In this document: positions 1 to 8,985 of the stretch, piece by piece
Layout: each line of letters starts with the position of its first letter
Numbering within the stretch: position 1 is the stretch's first letter
DNA from: Lachnospiraceae bacterium
GTDB taxonomy: Bacteria > Bacillota > Clostridia > Lachnospirales > Lachnospiraceae
NCBI GenBank assembly: GCA_910574885.1
Contig: CAJTDD010000001.1
Span: forward strand, 124,001-188,000
DNA length: 64,000 nt
Direction of reading: 5' to 3'
The notes under the pieces: model-generated
Database searches by the model: none
The model's input: the letters and a program-made list of their open reading frames with translations, nothing else
What the model was told of the DNA's origin: nothing
Program-made: the position numbers and the translations under genes

Positions 1-3000
1 TCCTTTTTCATCTCCTGGGTGAAGGGAACCTTCGTGACGGCAGAAGACTGGATTGTCCGTTTTTCATGCCGTCTCTCCCGAACCCGGATGGCTGCAAGCA
101 AAGAGCGCACCCGAATCCTGGCAGCACCTAAATTGTTCACCTCGTCGATTTTCAGGGAGGTGTAAATCTTGTCGGAATCATTCAGGATAGAAGCCACCTG
201 GTCGGTAGTGACGGCATCCAGCCCGCATCCGAAGGAATTTAACTGAATCAAATCCAGATTATCCGTAGTCTTCACATAGTTTGCCGCCGCATACAGCCGG
301 GAGTGGTACATCCACTGGTCCATCACGTTCAAAGGATGCTCTGCCGGGTGGAGATGGGAAATGGAATCCTCCGTCAGCACTGCAATATTGTAGGAGTTAA
401 TCAGCTCCGGAATCCCATGGTTCACCTCCGGGTCAATATGGTAAGGGCGTCCGGCAAGGACGATGCCCCGGTTGCCGGTACGTTTCAGGTATTCAATAGT
501 TTCCTCGCCCTTTTGTTTCATATCTTCCCGACATGCGTGAAGCTCAGCCCATGCCGTATGTACGGCCGAACGGATATCTGCTGCCGGGACAGCGAACTTT
601 TCGGACAATTCTTCCACCAGGCGATAAGAAACCGTCTCCTCACTTTCCAGGGACAGGAAAGGATGGATGAAGTCCACCTCGCCGTTTACGATGGCGTCGA
701 TATTGTTCTTGATATTCTCCGGGTAGGAGGTAACGATGGGGCAGTTATAGTGGTTATTGGCGTCTTCAAATTCCTTTCGCTCATAAGGGATACTGGGGTA
801 AAAAATCCTATGTATTCCCTGGTTGATTAGCCACTGGACATGCCCATGGGCCAGCTTCGCCGGATAACACTCGGACTCACTGGGGATAGATTCAATCCCA
901 AGCTCATAAATATTCCGGGTCGAAGCAGGAGATAACACTACCTGAAAACCAAGGGTGTGGAAGAACGTAAACCAGAAGGGATAGTTCTCATACATATTCA
1001 AAACCCGGGGAATCCCAATCACACCCCTTGACGCCTCGTATCCTTCCAGAGGCTTATAGTCAAAATACCGATGGAACTTATATTCAAACAGGTTCGGCAG
1101 CTTATTGTCGGACTTTTCCTTCCCCAGTCCCCGCTCACAGCGGTTTCCTGTAATGAACTTCCTGCCGCCGCTGAAATGGTTGATAGTCAGGCGGCAGTTG
1201 TTGGTACAGCCCTTACATTTTGCCATGGTGGTAGAGTATTCAAGGGCTTCTATATCTTCGATAGAAAGCATGGTCGTGCCCTGACAGTCCATATACCGCT
1301 CCCGGGCAATGAGAGCAGCGCCGAAAGCCCCCATGATTCCGGCGATATCCGGACGTATAGCCTCACAGCCTGCAATCTTCTCGAAGCTCCTGAGTACGGC
1401 ATTGTTGTAAAACGTACCGCCCTGCACGACGATATGGTTCCCAAGCTCGGACGCATCGGACACCTTGATTACCTTGAACAATGCATTCTTAATGACAGAG
1501 TAGGCAAGTCCCGCAGAGATATCGGCAACCGCCGCCCCTTCTTTTTGCGCCTGTTTTACCTTCGAGTTCATGAAAACCGTACAGCGTGTGCCAAGGTCAA
1601 TGGGATTCTGGGCAAATAAAGCCTCATGTGCAAAGTCCTCCACCGAGTAATTCAGGGATTTGGCAAATGTCTCGATGAAAGAGCCGCATCCTGAGGAACA
1701 GGCTTCGTTGAGCAGTACGTTGTCAACGGTCTGGTTCTTGATTTTAATGCATTTCATATCCTGTCCGCCGATGTCCAGGATACAGTCTACATCCGGCTCG
1801 AAATAGGAGGCGGCATAGTAATGGGAGACTGTCTCCACCTCTCCTTCATCCAGAAGGAGCGCGGACTTGATCAGCGCCTCCCCATAACCTGTGGAACAGG
1901 AGTGGACGATTTCCACGCCTTCCGGCAGTTTACTGTAAATATCTTTAACAGCCGTAATGGTGGTCCCTAAGGGGTCTCCTTCGTTGTTGTGGTAGAAAGA
2001 GTACAGAAGCGTCCCGTCGTCGCCCACAAGGGCGGCTTTCGTGGTGGTGGAACCGGCGTCGATTCCAAGGAACGCACGTCCCTTATAGCTTGCCAGGTCT
2101 TTGACCGGCACCTGATGCCTGGCGTGGCGTTTCTCAAATGCATGGAAATCCGCCTCGCTGGTGAACAGGGGTTCCATCCGGTCAACCTCGAATTCCATCT
2201 TGATACGGCTCTCTAACCGGCTCTGCATTTCCTGCAGGGAAACCTGGCGGTCTTTCTTGGAATTCATGGCAGAACCAATCGCCGCGAACAGATGGGAATG
2301 GTTCGGGGCAATGGTATGTTTATGATCCAGTTTCAGGGTACGGACGAAAGCTTCCTTCAATTCAGAAAGGAAGTGTAAGGGGCCTCCTAAGAACGCCACA
2401 TGCCCGCGGATTGGTTTGCCGCATGCAAGCCCGCTGATTGTCTGGTTCACCACCGCCTGAAAGATGGAAGCGGCAAGATCTTCTTTGGAAGCGCCGTCGT
2501 TGATTAAGGGCTGGATATCGGATTTGGCAAATACCCCGCACCTTGCGGCGATAGAGTAGAGTGACTGATAGTTCTTCGCATATTCGTTCAGCCCCGATGC
2601 GTCCGTCTGGAGAAGGGACGCCATCTGGTCGATGAAGGAACCTGTGCCGCCGGCGCAGACTCCGTTCATGCGCTGTTCCACGTTGCCGCCTTCAAAGTAG
2701 ATAATCTTCGCGTCCTCGCCCCCAAGCTCGATGGCTACGTCCGTCTGGGGCGCATAGTCCTGAAGCGCCGTGGATACGGCGATGACTTCCTGGACGAAGG
2801 GGACGTCTAAGTGCTTGGCAAGGGTCAGTCCGCCGGAACCCGTGATGACAGGAGAGGCGTAAATCCCCCCCAATTTATAGATTGCCCGCCCGAGAAGGTC
2901 GGACAAAGTTTCCTGAATATTAGCATAATGCCTTTCGTAATCGGAAAAGGCGACATCGTTATCCTTGTCGAGTATTGCGATTTTCACAGTGGTTGAACCG

Positions 3001-3038
3001 ATGTCAATGCCCAGTGTATACAATTCGTTTTTACTCAT
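1..3038 (-). CDS. 2-hydroxyacyl-CoA dehydratase activator-like fused protein (partial, runs off window start)
   Basis: The gene reads leftward from ATG at 3038, after AAAGGAGTG, and is still open at base 1, so at least 1012 residues are present. It holds two tandem BadF/BadG/HgdC-type ATPase domains of the actin fold. The first begins near residue 8 with GIDIGSTTVKIAIL and has GGEDAK. The second begins around residue 320 with LGIDAGSTTTKAALVG and has DIGGQDMK, and both are followed by Cys-Gly-rich cluster loops (CAGGTGSF, CSSGCGSF). A DUF2229-like, dehydratase-related part follows (CKGCTNNC, ESECYPAKLAHGH). Family knowledge: such activators carry a [4Fe-4S] cluster between two subunits and use ATP to push an electron into a dehydratase. 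The substrate of this giant fused form is not known to me. Confidence 0.9.
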   Translation of the reverse strand, partial: MSKNELYTLGIDIGSTTVKIAILDKDNDVAFSDYERHYANIQETLSDLLGRAIYKLGGIYASPVITGSGGLTLAKHLDVPFVQEVIAVSTALQDYAPQTDVAIELGGEDAKIIYFEGGNVEQRMNGVCAGGTGSFIDQMASLLQTDASGLNEYAKNYQSLYSIAARCGVFAKSDIQPLINDGASKEDLAASIFQAVVNQTISGLACGKPIRGHVAFLGGPLHFLSELKEAFVRTLKLDHKHTIAPNHSHLFAAIGSAMNSKKDRQVSLQEMQSRLESRIKMEFEVDRMEPLFTSEADFHAFEKRHARHQVPVKDLASYKGRAFLGIDAGSTTTKAALVGDDGTLLYSFYHNNEGDPLGTTITAVKDIYSKLPEGVEIVHSCSTGYGEALIKSALLLDEGEVETVSHYYAASYFEPDVDCILDIGGQDMKCIKIKNQTVDNVLLNEACSSGCGSFIETFAKSLNYSVEDFAHEALFAQNPIDLGTRCTVFMNSKVKQAQKEGAAVADISAGLAYSVIKNALFKVIKVSDASELGNHIVVQGGTFYNNAVLRSFEKIAGCEAIRPDIAGIMGAFGAALIARERYMDCQGTTMLSIEDIEALEYSTTMAKCKGCTNNCRLTINHFSGGRKFITGNRCERGLGKEKSDNKLPNLFEYKFHRYFDYKPLEGYEASRGVIGIPRVLNMYENYPFWFTFFHTLGFQVVLSPASTRNIYELGIESIPSESECYPAKLAHGHVQWLINQGIHRIFYPSIPYERKEFEDANNHYNCPIVTSYPENIKNNIDAIVNGEVDFIHPFLSLESEETVSYRLVEELSEKFAVPAADIRSAVHTAWAELHACREDMKQKGEETIEYLKRTGNRGIVLAGRPYHIDPEVNHGIPELINSYNIAVLTEDSISHLHPAEHPLNVMDQWMYHSRLYAAANYVKTTDNLDLIQLNSFGCGLDAVTTDQVASILNDSDKIYTSLKIDEVNNLGAARIRVRSLLAAIRVRERRHEKRTIQSSAVTKVPFTQEMKK

Positions 3039-3078
3039 AATAACACTCCTTTGCAGCTGTCTTATTACAGCCTGTAAC

Positions 3079-3107
3079 ATTATACGACAATTTTTTTAAA
3101 ATAACAA
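3079..3107 (-). promoter_or_regulatory. Promoter of the dehydratase-activator gene
   Basis: On the minus strand, TTGTTA (complement of 3102-3107) and a perfect TATAAT (complement of 3079-3084) are 17 bases apart. They lie about 40 bases upstream of the ATG at 3038. This is a sigma-A type match; the -35 is weak. Confidence 0.6.
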
Positions 3108-3158
3108 TTAAGAAAATGCTATAGAAATCTAAAAAAGTTGTAAAGTTCCATAGCAGAA

Positions 3159-3187
3159 TTGACAAACAGTGCGTAAAACGGTAGAAT
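3159..3187 (+). promoter_or_regulatory. Promoter for the rhomboid-like gene
   Basis: TTGACA (3159-3164) and TAGAAT (3182-3187) have a 17-base spacer, about 85 bases upstream of the ATG at 3271. It is divergent from the promoter at 3079-3107. Confidence 0.6.
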
Positions 3188-3270
3188 TACTACAGTATAA
3201 AAATGATGTTAAGAGAATGTTCAGATATCTTTATCTGTTGCAAAATTAATGAATTTAAGGAGTTTGTCTT

Positions 3271-4146
3271 ATGGAAAATTGGCTTTCAAAGCTGGAGAGA
3301 AAGTTTGGCAGGTATGCAATTCCAAACCTCATGTATTATATTATTATATTGTATGCGGCAGGATTCGTGTTAAATATCGTGAACCCGGAATTTTATTACC
3401 GGTATCTGAGCCTGAATGCGCAGGCAATCCTGCACGGGCAGGTCTGGAGGATCGTGACCTTTATTATCCAGCCGCCGTCAAGCAGCCTTGTATTTATTGT
3501 ATTTGCGCTGTATCTGTATTATATGATCGGACAGGAGTTAGAGAATGCCTGGGGGGCGTTCCGGTTCAACCTGTACTTCTTTTCCGGGATGCTGTTCCAT
3601 GTGGCCGCGGCGATGCTGTTGTATGTGTTTACGGGGATGGTCTTGCCGATGTCCGTGTGGTATCTGAACATGTCTCTGTTCTTTGCGTTTGCCGCACTGT
3701 ATCCGGATGTGCAGTTTTTGGTATTTTTCGTGATTCCTGTGAAGGTAAAATATCTTGCGCTGATAGACGCGCTGTATTTTATTTACCCCATCATACAGGC
3801 TTTTCTGCCGGCGTATGGAGGAAATGCCCTGATTGGCAATTTCTATAAGGCGGCGGCGTTAGAATCTGTAGTGTCCCTTCTGAATTTTTTGATATTCTTC
3901 TTGGGTTCAAGGAACATGAGGCCTTATACGCCTAAGCAGCGCAGGAGGAAGAAGGAATTTCAGCAGAATATAAGAAGAGCCCAGCGTCCGGTGCAGAACT
4001 ATGCCAACGGCGCGAAGCATATGTGTGCAATCTGTAAGAGGACTGAACTGGATGATCCGAACCTGGAGTTCAGATATTGTTCTAAATGTAACGGCAATTT
4101 TGAATACTGTCAGGATCATCTGTTCACACATACACATGTCAAATGA
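3271..4146 (+). CDS. Rhomboid-like integral membrane protein with C-terminal zinc ribbon
   Basis: A 291-residue protein with about six hydrophobic segments between residues 20 and 215. A basic stretch (KQRRRKKEF) follows, then a Cys-rich tail with CAICKRTEL, YCSKCNG and CQDHLFTHTH that looks like a zinc-binding ribbon. Rhomboid-type hallmarks are visible in the first half (GQVWRIVTFI, LENAWGAFRFNLYFF). The catalytic GxSG serine motif and the later catalytic His are absent, so it is probably a non-proteolytic rhomboid or Derlin-like protein. The start ATG follows TTAAGGAGTTTG. Partner and role are unknown. It sits alone ahead of pyk, 65 bases away. Confidence 0.75.
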   Translation: MENWLSKLERKFGRYAIPNLMYYIIILYAAGFVLNIVNPEFYYRYLSLNAQAILHGQVWRIVTFIIQPPSSSLVFIVFALYLYYMIGQELENAWGAFRFNLYFFSGMLFHVAAAMLLYVFTGMVLPMSVWYLNMSLFFAFAALYPDVQFLVFFVIPVKVKYLALIDALYFIYPIIQAFLPAYGGNALIGNFYKAAALESVVSLLNFLIFFLGSRNMRPYTPKQRRRKKEFQQNIRRAQRPVQNYANGAKHMCAICKRTELDDPNLEFRYCSKCNGNFEYCQDHLFTHTHVK

Positions 4147-4170
4147 CAGCAGTGAAAAGCGCCTGCTGTC
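4145..4170 (+). other. Hairpin between rhomboid-like gene and pyk
   Basis: Arms GACAGCAG (4145-4152) and CTGCTGTC (4163-4170) are perfectly complementary with a 10-base loop. There is no T-run, so it is not a standard terminator. It may stabilise the mRNA end or be incidental. Confidence 0.35.
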
Positions 4171-4211
4171 AGGACAGCCACAAATCATAATAGCAGGAGG
4201 AAGACGAAACG

Positions 4212-5648
4212 ATGAAGAAGACAAAAATCATATGTACGCTTGGACCGAGGACCGATGATGACGAGCTGATGAGGAGCCTGGTCCAAAAAGGCATGGATAT
4301 TGCCAGATTCAACTTTTCCCATGGAACCCATGAAGAACAGAAGGCGCGGATGGACAGACTGAAAAGAATCCGCGACGAAGAAGGGAAACCGATTGCCATA
4401 CTTTTAGATACCAAGGGACCGGAGATACGGACGGGTATCCTAAAGGACGGGAAGAAGGTCGCGCTGAAGGAAGGGGACACCTTTGTCCTGACGGCGGAAG
4501 AACTGACAGGAGATGCAGGGAAGGTATCCATTACATATGAAGGTCTTGTGGACGATGTCCAGGTCGGAAGCACTATTCTGATTGACGACGGGCTGATTGG
4601 GCTGAAAGTAAAGGCGAAGAATGGCAAGGAGATTGTCTGTACCGTCGTGAATGGAGGCGAGCTTGGCGAGCGGAAAGGGGTGAATGTACCCAATGTCCCA
4701 GTGAGGCTCCCGGCGATTACGGAGAAGGACAGGGAGGACATCCGTTTTGGCGCGGAGCAGCAGATTGATTTTATCGCTGCGTCTTTTGTGCGCAATGCGG
4801 AGTGCATCCTTGAAATCCGGGCTTTCCTCAAAGAATGTAAGGCGCCTAATATCCCGATTATCGCAAAGATTGAGAATGCGGAAGGGATTAAGAACATTGA
4901 TGAGATTATCCGCTGTGCGGATGGAATCATGATTGCCCGGGGAGATTTGGGCGTGGAGATTCCTGCAGAGGAGGTTCCTTATCTGCAAAAGTTGATTATC
5001 CAGAAGTGTAATGAGAATTACAAGCCGGTTATCACTGCAACCCAGATGTTGGATTCCATGATGCGCAATCCCCGTCCGACCAGGGCCGAGGTGACGGATG
5101 TGGCGAATGCGGTCTATGACGGGACGGATGCCGTAATGCTTTCGGGTGAGACGGCTCAGGGTAAGTATCCGGTGGAAGCGCTGCGCATGATGGTGCATAT
5201 CGTGAAGGATACGGAGCAGCATCTGGATTATGAATTGATGATGAAGAAGACGGAGGCCCACCATATGAAGAGTACCTCCAGTGCATTGTGCCATGCGGCG
5301 GTGACGACGGCGAATAATTTACGGGCGAGGTGTATCATTACGCCTACCGTTTCGGGAGTGACTGCGAGGGTGGTATCTAAGTTCAAGCCGCGTATGGATA
5401 TCATCGGCGTGACGCCTAATGAGGCCGCCCTTCGCCGGATGCAGCTTTACTGGGGGATTATTCCGCTGAAATCGATTCCTTTCAGTTCTACGGAGGATGT
5501 CTGCAACGGCGCAATCGATCTGGTATGCGCAAAGCAGATGGCGGAAGCGGGCGATATCGTGGTATTGACTGCCGGGATTCCGGCGGCGAACGTGACCGCA
5601 GAGCGGGGCGGGGCAAGTAATATCATGCGGATTACTGTGATAGAGTAG
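4212..5648 (+). CDS. pyk: Pyruvate kinase
   Basis: Catalyses phosphoenolpyruvate + ADP to pyruvate + ATP, the last step of glycolysis, in the cytoplasm. At 478 residues it is the single-barrel form without the extra C-terminal PEP-utilisation domain of Bacillus Pyk. Visible motifs: TKIICTLGPRTDD and ARFNFSHGTHEE at the N-terminus, LLDTKGPEIRTG, the signature IAKIENAEGIKNIDEI with the catalytic Lys, MIARGDLGVEIP, and TATQMLDSMMRNPRPTRAE. The C-terminal allosteric domain starts around residue 350. AGCAGGAGGAAGACG precedes the ATG. A terminator follows, so it is transcribed at most with the upstream gene. Confidence 0.98.
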   Translation: MKKTKIICTLGPRTDDDELMRSLVQKGMDIARFNFSHGTHEEQKARMDRLKRIRDEEGKPIAILLDTKGPEIRTGILKDGKKVALKEGDTFVLTAEELTGDAGKVSITYEGLVDDVQVGSTILIDDGLIGLKVKAKNGKEIVCTVVNGGELGERKGVNVPNVPVRLPAITEKDREDIRFGAEQQIDFIAASFVRNAECILEIRAFLKECKAPNIPIIAKIENAEGIKNIDEIIRCADGIMIARGDLGVEIPAEEVPYLQKLIIQKCNENYKPVITATQMLDSMMRNPRPTRAEVTDVANAVYDGTDAVMLSGETAQGKYPVEALRMMVHIVKDTEQHLDYELMMKKTEAHHMKSTSSALCHAAVTTANNLRARCIITPTVSGVTARVVSKFKPRMDIIGVTPNEAALRRMQLYWGIIPLKSIPFSSTEDVCNGAIDLVCAKQMAEAGDIVVLTAGIPAANVTAERGGASNIMRITVIE

Positions 5649-5673
5649 AGGAATAGATAATAATTAAAAGATT

Positions 5674-5717
5674 AAGCGTCCGTCAGTTTCAGCAATGAGG
5701 CTTTGGGACGCTTTTTT
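5674..5717 (+). terminator. Terminator after pyk
   Basis: Arms AAGCGTCC (5674-5681) and GGACGCTT (5706-5713) are complementary and run into TTTTTT. The loop is long (24 bases). Confidence 0.7.
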
Positions 5718-5749
5718 GGGTTAAAAATAGAAATTATGGTAAAAATATG

Positions 5750-5779
5750 TTGACATATGCCGTAAAAATCCAGTATAGT
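5750..5779 (+). promoter_or_regulatory. Promoter of the TrmB-like / lysA operon
   Basis: TTGACA (5750-5755) and TATAGT (5774-5779) with an 18-base spacer, about 70 bases upstream of the regulator start. Confidence 0.65.
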
Positions 5780-5848
5780 GTTCCCTGTGAGAACTACTAG
5801 AACGCCCTTGGAGGTCATATTTTACAGGCTTATGAGGTGCGGGATACT

Positions 5849-6580
5849 ATGGGGATGAGGAGTGAAGAATTGGAGCAAGTATCATTTACAGAACGCCTGA
5901 TGGAGTTCGGGCTTACGCGTCAGGAGGCGAATATCTATCAATGCCTGCTCACCGAGGGGAAGGTGACAGGATACGAGGTGGCGAAGCAGACCGGCATTTC
6001 CAGGTCCAATGCGTATAATTCACTGGCGAACATGACAGAAAAAGGCGCTGCCTATCTGGTAGAGGAGGGGCATACGCGCAAATATGTCCCTGTGCCGCTG
6101 GATGAATTTTGTAAGAACCGTATCCGGAAACTGGAAGATTCCAAGAAGTGGCTTATGGAGCATATGCCTTCGGAGAAGACCTATGTGGAGGGATATATCA
6201 CCATTGAAGGCACGGAGCATATCCTGGACAAGATGCGTAATATCCTGAAAAAAGTAGAGGAGCAGGTCTATATCAGCCTGACCAGGAACTACCTGCTGCT
6301 TCTGATCGGGGAACTGCAGGAGCTTATCATGGATATGAAGCGGGTGGTCATCATCACCGACCAGCCTACGGCTTTTCCGCGGGCAAAGGTATACATAGGA
6401 GAGGACCGGGGCATGCGGATCGGTGTTATTGCAGATTCCCGTTATGTCCTTACCGGAGAATACGGGGAGGGGAGCATGAACACCTGCCTGTATTCCGGAC
6501 AGAAGAATTTTGTAGAATTATATAAGACCGCACTTTCCAACGAAATCAAATTACTATCGATGCGAGAGGAGAATCAGTAA
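5849..6580 (+). CDS. TrmB-family transcriptional regulator
   Basis: The N-terminal winged helix-turn-helix (about residues 12-85 from this start: MEFGLTRQEANIYQCLL, GYEVAKQTGISRSNAYNSL) is typical of the TrmB family. The rest (residues about 95-240) resembles the TrmB effector/PLD-like domain. ATG at 5849 is chosen because GAGGTG lies 9 bases upstream; a GTG at 5837 would add four residues. The gene ends 2 bases before the LysA-like decarboxylase, so the two are almost certainly co-transcribed and translationally coupled. TrmB proteins usually sense sugars. The ligand here is not evident from the sequence, and control of the neighbouring decarboxylase is inference. Confidence 0.85.
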   Translation: MGMRSEELEQVSFTERLMEFGLTRQEANIYQCLLTEGKVTGYEVAKQTGISRSNAYNSLANMTEKGAAYLVEEGHTRKYVPVPLDEFCKNRIRKLEDSKKWLMEHMPSEKTYVEGYITIEGTEHILDKMRNILKKVEEQVYISLTRNYLLLLIGELQELIMDMKRVVIITDQPTAFPRAKVYIGEDRGMRIGVIADSRYVLTGEYGEGSMNTCLYSGQKNFVELYKTALSNEIKLLSMREENQ

Positions 6581-6582
6581 CA

Positions 6583-7866
6583 ATGAAGAAAAAGACATTT
6601 GTGACAAAAGACCAGTTAGAAGAGATTGTGAAAGAATATCCGACCCCCTTCCATCTGTACGATGAAAAGGGAATCCGCAAGAATATCAAGGCATTAAAAG
6701 AAGCATTTTCCTGGAATGAAGGGTACAAAGAATATTTTGCCGTCAAAGCAACGCCGAACCCGTTCTTAATCAATATTCTGAGGGAATACGGCTGCGGCTG
6801 CGACTGCTCTTCCTATACGGAGCTTATGCTTTCGGAAGCAGTAGGGGCGGTGGGGGAAGATATTATGTTTTCTTCCAATGATACCCCGGCAGAGGAATTT
6901 GCCTATGCCGAACGTCTGGGCGCGATCATCAACCTGGATGATATTACCCATATTGATTTCCTGGAAAATGTTATCGGCCATATTCCTGAGACCATTAGCT
7001 GCCGTTACAATCCCGGAGGCCTGTTCAAGATCAGCAACGACATTATGGACAACCCGGGAGACTCCAAATACGGTATGACCACCGAGCAGTTGTTCGACGC
7101 ATTTAAAATACTGAAAGAAAAGGGTGCGAAGGAGTTTGGCATCCATGCTTTTCTTGCAAGCAATACTGTGACCAACGAATACTATCCCATGCTCGCCAAG
7201 ATACTGTTTGAAGTCGCTGTAAGGCTGAAACAGGAAACCGGCGTCCATATTAAATTCATCAACCTGTCAGGCGGAATCGGGATTCCATATACTCCCGACC
7301 AGGAGCCCAACGACATCCGCGTCATCGGCGACGGGGTCCGCAGGGTATACGAGGAAGTCTTAGTTCCGGAAGGCATGGGTGATGTTGCCATCTATACGGA
7401 ACTGGGGCGTTTCATGATGGGCCCGTACGGCTGCCTGGTCACAAAAGCAATCCATCAGAAGCATACCCACAAAGAATACATAGGCGTGGACGCCTGCGCA
7501 GTCAATCTGATGCGTCCTGCAATGTATGGAGCCTACCACCACATCACCGTCATGGGCAAAGAGAAAAAAGCCTGCGACCACAAGTACGACATCGCCGGTT
7601 CTCTGTGCGAGAACAATGACAAATTCGCAATCGACCGTATGCTCCCTAAGATTGAAACCGGCGATTTGCTGGTCATCCATGATACCGGAGCCCATGGCTT
7701 TGCAATGGGATATAACTATAACGGAAAGCTGAAATCAGCGGAGCTTTTATTGAAAGAGGATGGTTCGGTACAGTTGATACGCAGGGCAGAGACTCCCGCC
7801 GATTATTTCGCCACCTTTGACTGTTTTGAAATTGGAGCGAAATTACAGAAAAATATTGTAGAATAA
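6583..7866 (+). CDS. lysA: Diaminopimelate decarboxylase-like PLP enzyme
   Basis: A fold-III (alanine-racemase-like) PLP decarboxylase of 427 residues. The PLP lysine is in YFAVKATPNP (near residue 53). The glycine-rich phosphate loop is in NLSGGIGIPY, and the C-terminal active-site segment is GSLCENNDKF followed by DTGAHGFAMGYNYNG. Known role of the family: meso-diaminopimelate to lysine + CO2. The usual HIGSQ motif is replaced by HAFLASN, so this is a divergent subgroup and a related amino-acid decarboxylase is possible. It is preceded by GAGAGGAGAATC and follows the TrmB-like gene by 2 bases. Confidence 0.85.
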   Translation: MKKKTFVTKDQLEEIVKEYPTPFHLYDEKGIRKNIKALKEAFSWNEGYKEYFAVKATPNPFLINILREYGCGCDCSSYTELMLSEAVGAVGEDIMFSSNDTPAEEFAYAERLGAIINLDDITHIDFLENVIGHIPETISCRYNPGGLFKISNDIMDNPGDSKYGMTTEQLFDAFKILKEKGAKEFGIHAFLASNTVTNEYYPMLAKILFEVAVRLKQETGVHIKFINLSGGIGIPYTPDQEPNDIRVIGDGVRRVYEEVLVPEGMGDVAIYTELGRFMMGPYGCLVTKAIHQKHTHKEYIGVDACAVNLMRPAMYGAYHHITVMGKEKKACDHKYDIAGSLCENNDKFAIDRMLPKIETGDLLVIHDTGAHGFAMGYNYNGKLKSAELLLKEDGSVQLIRRAETPADYFATFDCFEIGAKLQKNIVE

Positions 7867-8010
7867 TTTTCATGTCAAGTGTTGATTTTGTGCAATAATA
7901 AGAGTAATATAGTTAATGTGCAATATCAGCGCAAAAGTGCGGCGCTGACAATCACAGGCGCAGGCATTTTGCCAGATGCCCGTGCATCATTTTGTGAAGG
8001 AGGAATAATC

Positions 8011-8649
8011 ATGAAAAAAAGAGGATTGCTGGCAGTATTACTCATCGCAGTAATGACATTATTGTGCGGCTGCGGAGGAATGAGTGCGGAGGACGCACAG
8101 TCTTATGCGAAGTCCATCATGGACGCAAGCTATAAGGGAGAGTTTGACAAGTACATTGAATGGACGAAGTCAACAAAGGAAGAGGCGCAGAAGCTTTACG
8201 AGAGTAATATTGATACCACCATGCAAGAAGCAGGATTTTCACAGCTTGGGCTGTCTGAAGAACTGACCGCGAATTACAGACAGTTATTCCTGGACATGAT
8301 TAAACAGGCGAATTATGAAGTTGGTGAAGCAAAGGAAGCAGGAGACAAGGCTTACACGGTTGACGTGACGGTAAAGCCGTTCACCGGTTTTGACGGACTT
8401 CAGGCGGAAGTAGAGGAGGCGACGATGGCAGAGCTTGAGAACGTCGATGTGACCGACCAGAACGCGGTCAATGAACTGGTGTTCCAGAAGATGTATGAAA
8501 TCATGGCTGAGAAGGTAGCTACGCCTACGTACGGCGACCCTACGACAGTAACGATCAATGTTAAGCCGGATTCTGACGGCGTGTATTTTATCGACCAGAC
8601 TGATATGACGGCATTGGATGACGCTTTGTTCCCGTCAGACGCTTTCTAA
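8011..8649 (+). CDS. Putative lipoprotein of unknown function
   Basis: The protein has 212 residues from ATG at 8011, chosen because GAAGGAGG lies just upstream and a signal sequence begins there. MKKRGLLAVLLIAVMTLLCGC is a lysine start, hydrophobic stretch and lipobox with Cys 21 as probable lipidation site. The mature part is acidic, with SYKGEFDKYIEWTKST near residues 40-55. I recognise no catalytic motif. It resembles the small DUF-type lipoproteins common in Lachnospiraceae, anchored on the outer face of the membrane. Confidence 0.75.
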   Translation: MKKRGLLAVLLIAVMTLLCGCGGMSAEDAQSYAKSIMDASYKGEFDKYIEWTKSTKEEAQKLYESNIDTTMQEAGFSQLGLSEELTANYRQLFLDMIKQANYEVGEAKEAGDKAYTVDVTVKPFTGFDGLQAEVEEATMAELENVDVTDQNAVNELVFQKMYEIMAEKVATPTYGDPTTVTINVKPDSDGVYFIDQTDMTALDDALFPSDAF

Positions 8650-8668
8650 AATTTTTTTAATAAAAGCA

Positions 8669-8697
8669 TTGACATTAGCTGCTTTAGCAGTTATAAT
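8669..8697 (+). promoter_or_regulatory. Consensus promoter of tRNA-Leu
   Basis: TTGACA (8669-8674) and TATAAT (8692-8697), exactly 17 bases apart. The spacer itself contains the palindrome CTGCTTTAGCAG. The discriminator region that follows contains a direct repeat of TTGCCGG (8705-8724). Confidence 0.8.
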
Positions 8698-8731
8698 TTA
8701 CCATGTTGCCGGTGATTGCCGGCAATGATGA

Positions 8732-8814
8732 GCGGATGTGGCGGAATGGCAGACGCACAAGACTCAAAATCTTGCGGGGGCGACCTCGTGTGGGTTCAAG
8801 TCCCACCATCCGCA
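8732..8814 (+). tRNA. tRNA-Leu (anticodon CAA)
   Basis: The acceptor arms GCGGATG and CATCCGC pair over 7 bases with discriminator A at 8814. The anticodon stem CAAGA/TCTTG encloses the loop CTCAAAA, giving anticodon CAA (8765-8767 region). A long variable arm follows, as in class II tRNAs, then a GGTTCAAGTCC T-loop. CCA is not encoded. Confidence 0.95.
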
Positions 8815-8820
8815 TCCTAT

Positions 8821-8863
8821 GGCGCGAAATGGAACTGCAATGGTTCAGGTTTTGCGCCTTTTT
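8821..8863 (+). terminator. Terminator after tRNA-Leu
   Basis: GGCGC (8821-8825) pairs with GCGCC (8854-8858), with AAA/TTT and GAAC/GTTC extending the stem with bulges, followed by TTTTT. Confidence 0.65.
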
Positions 8864-8951
8864 GCATCGTATTTAGAAATACAAGATTTGCTCCTTAACA
8901 GTTTAGGCGTAAACTTGACTGACATTGACGAGATCAAAGAATAGCGGCTTA

Positions 8952-8979
8952 TTGACAAATCATAGAAGTATGTTAGAAT
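8952..8979 (+). promoter_or_regulatory. Promoter of the aldo/keto reductase leader
   Basis: TTGACA (8952-8957) and TAGAAT (8974-8979), 16-base spacer. Transcription would begin near 8986, leaving a leader of about 170 bases before the ATG at 9159. Confidence 0.65.
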
Positions 8980-8985
8980 AAATAA

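Noticed and set aside
1071..1619. 182-codon + strand frame inside the dehydratase-activator gene
   Set aside because: It is opposite a conserved ATPase domain, and no domain or RBS is visible.
3249..3848. Alternative + frame overlapping the rhomboid-like gene
   Set aside because: It is shifted relative to a frame with clear membrane helices and a good RBS; composition is rich in Cys, Arg and Val without pattern.
4440..5294. 284-codon minus-strand frame inside pyk
   Set aside because: Antisense of invariant pyruvate kinase motifs; His- and Leu-rich shadow composition.
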